Shown: piece after piece, positions 62,189-64,000 of the stretch
Position numbering within the stretch: the first letter of the stretch is position 1
Layout of the letters: every line of letters starts with the position of its first letter
Position numbers and translations under genes: made by a program
Origin: Sphingobacterium nematocida
GTDB lineage: Bacteria; Bacteroidota; Bacteroidia; Sphingobacteriales; Sphingobacteriaceae
Assembly (NCBI RefSeq): GCF_900168125.1
Contig: NZ_FUZF01000013.1
Span: 1-64,000 of the forward strand
Length of the DNA: 64,000 nt
Direction of reading: 5' to 3'
Notes under the pieces: model-generated
Told to the model about the DNA's origin: nothing
The model's database searches: none
The model's input: only the letters and a program-made list of their open reading frames with translations

Positions 62189-64000
62189 ATGAGAAAAATT
62201 TTACTTCTTATTACGGTTTGTTTGGTTACTTTGGAGTTAAGTGCTCAGATGAATGCACAACAGATTCGAGTTGACCAGTTAACCGATGCGCAGATTGAAC
62301 AATATATGAAGCAGGCCGAGTTGATGGGGTATTCCGAAGCAGAATTGCCTGCATTTGCACGAGCGCAAGGTGTGTCGTCTACCGAAATTCAAAAGTTGCA
62401 AGATCGATTAAAGCAGATAAAGGCAAGTAAAGGCGAGAAAGCAAATAATGGGGCTAGATCTTTGGGGCGCCAGGTAAATAGTTCGAAGATACCGGACTCT
62501 GTGCGATCAAATGTAGATACGGTTACTTCTAGAATATTTGGCAGTGACCTGTTCCGAAATAACAGTATCACCTTCGAACCAAATTTGCGTATGGCTACAC
62601 CAAGTTCCTATATTATAGGGCCAGATGACGAATTGTTGTTGGATATCACGGGAGATAATGAGGTCTCTTATAAATTACCAGTGAGTCCAGAGGGAACTAT
62701 TAAGGTAGAATATGTGGGGATAATACCTGTTTCTGGACTTTCTATAGGCGCAGCTCGTGAAAAAGTAGCACAACGTTTATCGGGTACATATCCTGCGATT
62801 CGTTCCGGTAGGACGATAGTAAATATCAATGTAGGAAATATTCGCAGCATACAGGTTACTATTACGGGTGCTGCAACTAAGCCAGGTACGTATACACTTC
62901 CTTCCTTGGCAACAGTTTTTAATGCTTTATATGCTTCAGGCGGTCCCGCTGAGAACGGTACATATAGAAATATACAGGTGATTCGTAATAACAGTGTCGT
63001 TACTACCATTGATGTGTATGATTTTTTGGTAAACGGAATGCAACAGGGAAATGTACGGATACAGGATCAGGATATTATTCATATTCCTGTATACGGTCAT
63101 AGGATAGAGTTTCAAGGCGAGGTAAAACGTCCAGCGATCTTCGAAGGTAAAGAAGGCGAAAGCCTTCAGGATTTGGTCCTTTATGCAGGTGGATTTACAG
63201 AAAACGCTTACACATCTAAGGTAAAGGTGTTTCAAAAAACAGACAAAGAACGTCGTATTACCGATGTTTATGCGGATCAGTTTGCTAGCTATAAGTTGAA
63301 AAATGGAGATAGTTTTGTAGCAGAGACCTTATTGGATCGCTACGAGAATAGAGTGAGTATATTGGGGGCGGTATTTCGTTCGGGTGTATATGGGTTGGAA
63401 GATGGAATGACCTTGCGTGATGTTTTGCAGCTCGCACAAGGGGTACGTGAAGATGCTTTTTTAGAAAGAGGACTAATCAATCGTCTAAAGGCTGACAATA
63501 GTATGGAGTTGATTAACTTCAATCTTCGAGAGGTATTGGCGGGTAACGCACCCGATATCCTGTTGAAGCGCGAAGATCGAATTGAGATTTCTTCCATATT
63601 TGATCTACGCGACGAATATAAATTCACAATTCAAGGACAGGTACGTTTACCTGGAGATTTTCCTTATGCAAGTAATACTACTGTATCGGATATGATCCAA
63701 AAGGCAGGCGGATTGACCGAAGAAGCCAAGAATGCAAGAATAGAAATCGCAAGACGGATTAAAAACCGAGGCTCACAGGATAGCGTTTCAGCGCAGACCA
63801 TCCTGATCAATATCAGAAATGGTGTGTTGGATCAGCCTGATGTTTCCTTAAAGCCTTATGATGTAGTTACAATATTGGGTGATGCCAATTATCGCGTACA
63901 GCGACAAGTCAAGATTGAGGGAGAGGTGATGTATCCAGGCATCTATACGATAAATAGGGAAGACGAAAGAATTTCTGATTTGATCAAGCGAGCTGGTGGC
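62189..64000 (+). CDS. Wza-like polysaccharide export protein with SLBB domains, 5' part
   Basis: 604 codons from ATG 62189, open to the window end. Signal peptide (ILLLITVCLVTLELSAQ), a helical region (about 25-100) with an SAP-like look, then the polysaccharide-export (Poly_export) domain (about 145-230, YIIGPDDELLLDITGDNEVSYKLPVSPEG) and successive SLBB-like beta-grasp domains (about 235-604: VTITGAATKPGTYTLPSL; FQGEVKRPAIFEG; TIQGQVRLPGDFPYA). Forms the outer-membrane/periplasmic channel for capsule or exopolysaccharide. More SLBB domains than E. coli Wza, as usual in Bacteroidota. Confidence 0.9.
   Translation, partial: MRKILLLITVCLVTLELSAQMNAQQIRVDQLTDAQIEQYMKQAELMGYSEAELPAFARAQGVSSTEIQKLQDRLKQIKASKGEKANNGARSLGRQVNSSKIPDSVRSNVDTVTSRIFGSDLFRNNSITFEPNLRMATPSSYIIGPDDELLLDITGDNEVSYKLPVSPEGTIKVEYVGIIPVSGLSIGAAREKVAQRLSGTYPAIRSGRTIVNINVGNIRSIQVTITGAATKPGTYTLPSLATVFNALYASGGPAENGTYRNIQVIRNNSVVTTIDVYDFLVNGMQQGNVRIQDQDIIHIPVYGHRIEFQGEVKRPAIFEGKEGESLQDLVLYAGGFTENAYTSKVKVFQKTDKERRITDVYADQFASYKLKNGDSFVAETLLDRYENRVSILGAVFRSGVYGLEDGMTLRDVLQLAQGVREDAFLERGLINRLKADNSMELINFNLREVLAGNAPDILLKREDRIEISSIFDLRDEYKFTIQGQVRLPGDFPYASNTTVSDMIQKAGGLTEEAKNARIEIARRIKNRGSQDSVSAQTILINIRNGVLDQPDVSLKPYDVVTILGDANYRVQRQVKIEGEVMYPGIYTINREDERISDLIKRAGG

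Overview
The window is chromosomal DNA of a member of the Bacteroidota, most likely family Sphingobacteriaceae (Sphingobacterium-like). The grounds are four SusC-type TonB-linked outer-membrane proteins, each with a SusD lipoprotein; Bacteroidota-type ECF sigma / FecR (DUF4974) switches; many TlpA-like thioredoxins; an RteC-type fragment; A-rich rather than Shine-Dalgarno leaders; and -7 boxes of the TAnnTTTG type. The genus is an inference. No tRNA, rRNA or CRISPR array was seen.

Layout. 1-3870 is a worn accessory region: the 3' end of an IS21 element inside a nuclease/transposase-like gene, an ORF6N gene, a DUF1016 gene cut off by a dispersed repeat, a small unknown gene whose 3' end resembles that repeat, and a strong hairpin RNA candidate. 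3874-9969 is a SusC-SusD-TlpA operon. It faces a minus-strand group (10026-12532) of a DUF6520 peptide, a MauE-type membrane protein and two Crp/Fnr-like regulators. 12830-16353 holds a 48-residue unannotated ORF, a terminator, an LpxL-like acyltransferase with an altered active-site motif, a LytS/LytTR pair and a helix-turn-helix protein. 16442-36487 contains two minus-strand sigma/FecR/SusC/SusD loci. The first continues into an FAD oxidoreductase, CstA and an EEP-family phosphodiesterase; the second continues into two EEP-family lipoproteins, one of which has lost its catalytic residues.

36488-44337 is accessory again: a DUF234 ATPase, a four-gene set resembling a phage lysis cassette (spanin-like, CHAP hydrolase, holin-like, FN3 protein) with a dispersed repeat inside it, a 23-unit perfectly phased 21-bp repeat array, and a sigma-factor gene cut after region 2 followed by an AraC regulator, a monooxygenase and two gene fragments. 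44576-55450 is a FecR-SusC-SusD locus followed by three TlpA-like genes carrying four thioredoxin domains. 55882-64000 begins with a cold-shock gene and then a surface-polysaccharide locus: a regulator-like protein, a cytidylyltransferase-like enzyme, GDP-mannose and dTDP-rhamnose genes (manC, rfbB, rfbC, rfbD, rfbA) and the start of a Wza-like export protein that runs off the window.

How it works together. The SusCD loci import nutrients across the outer membrane, switched by cell-surface signalling through FecR to ECF sigma factors. The EEP proteins suggest phosphodiester-containing substrates for two of them. The rfb/wza end makes and exports capsule, exopolysaccharide or O-antigen precursors. 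The most unusual items are the heptad repeat array, the lysis-like cassette, the catalytically dead EEP lipoprotein and the small-ORF/acyltransferase/LytTR group.
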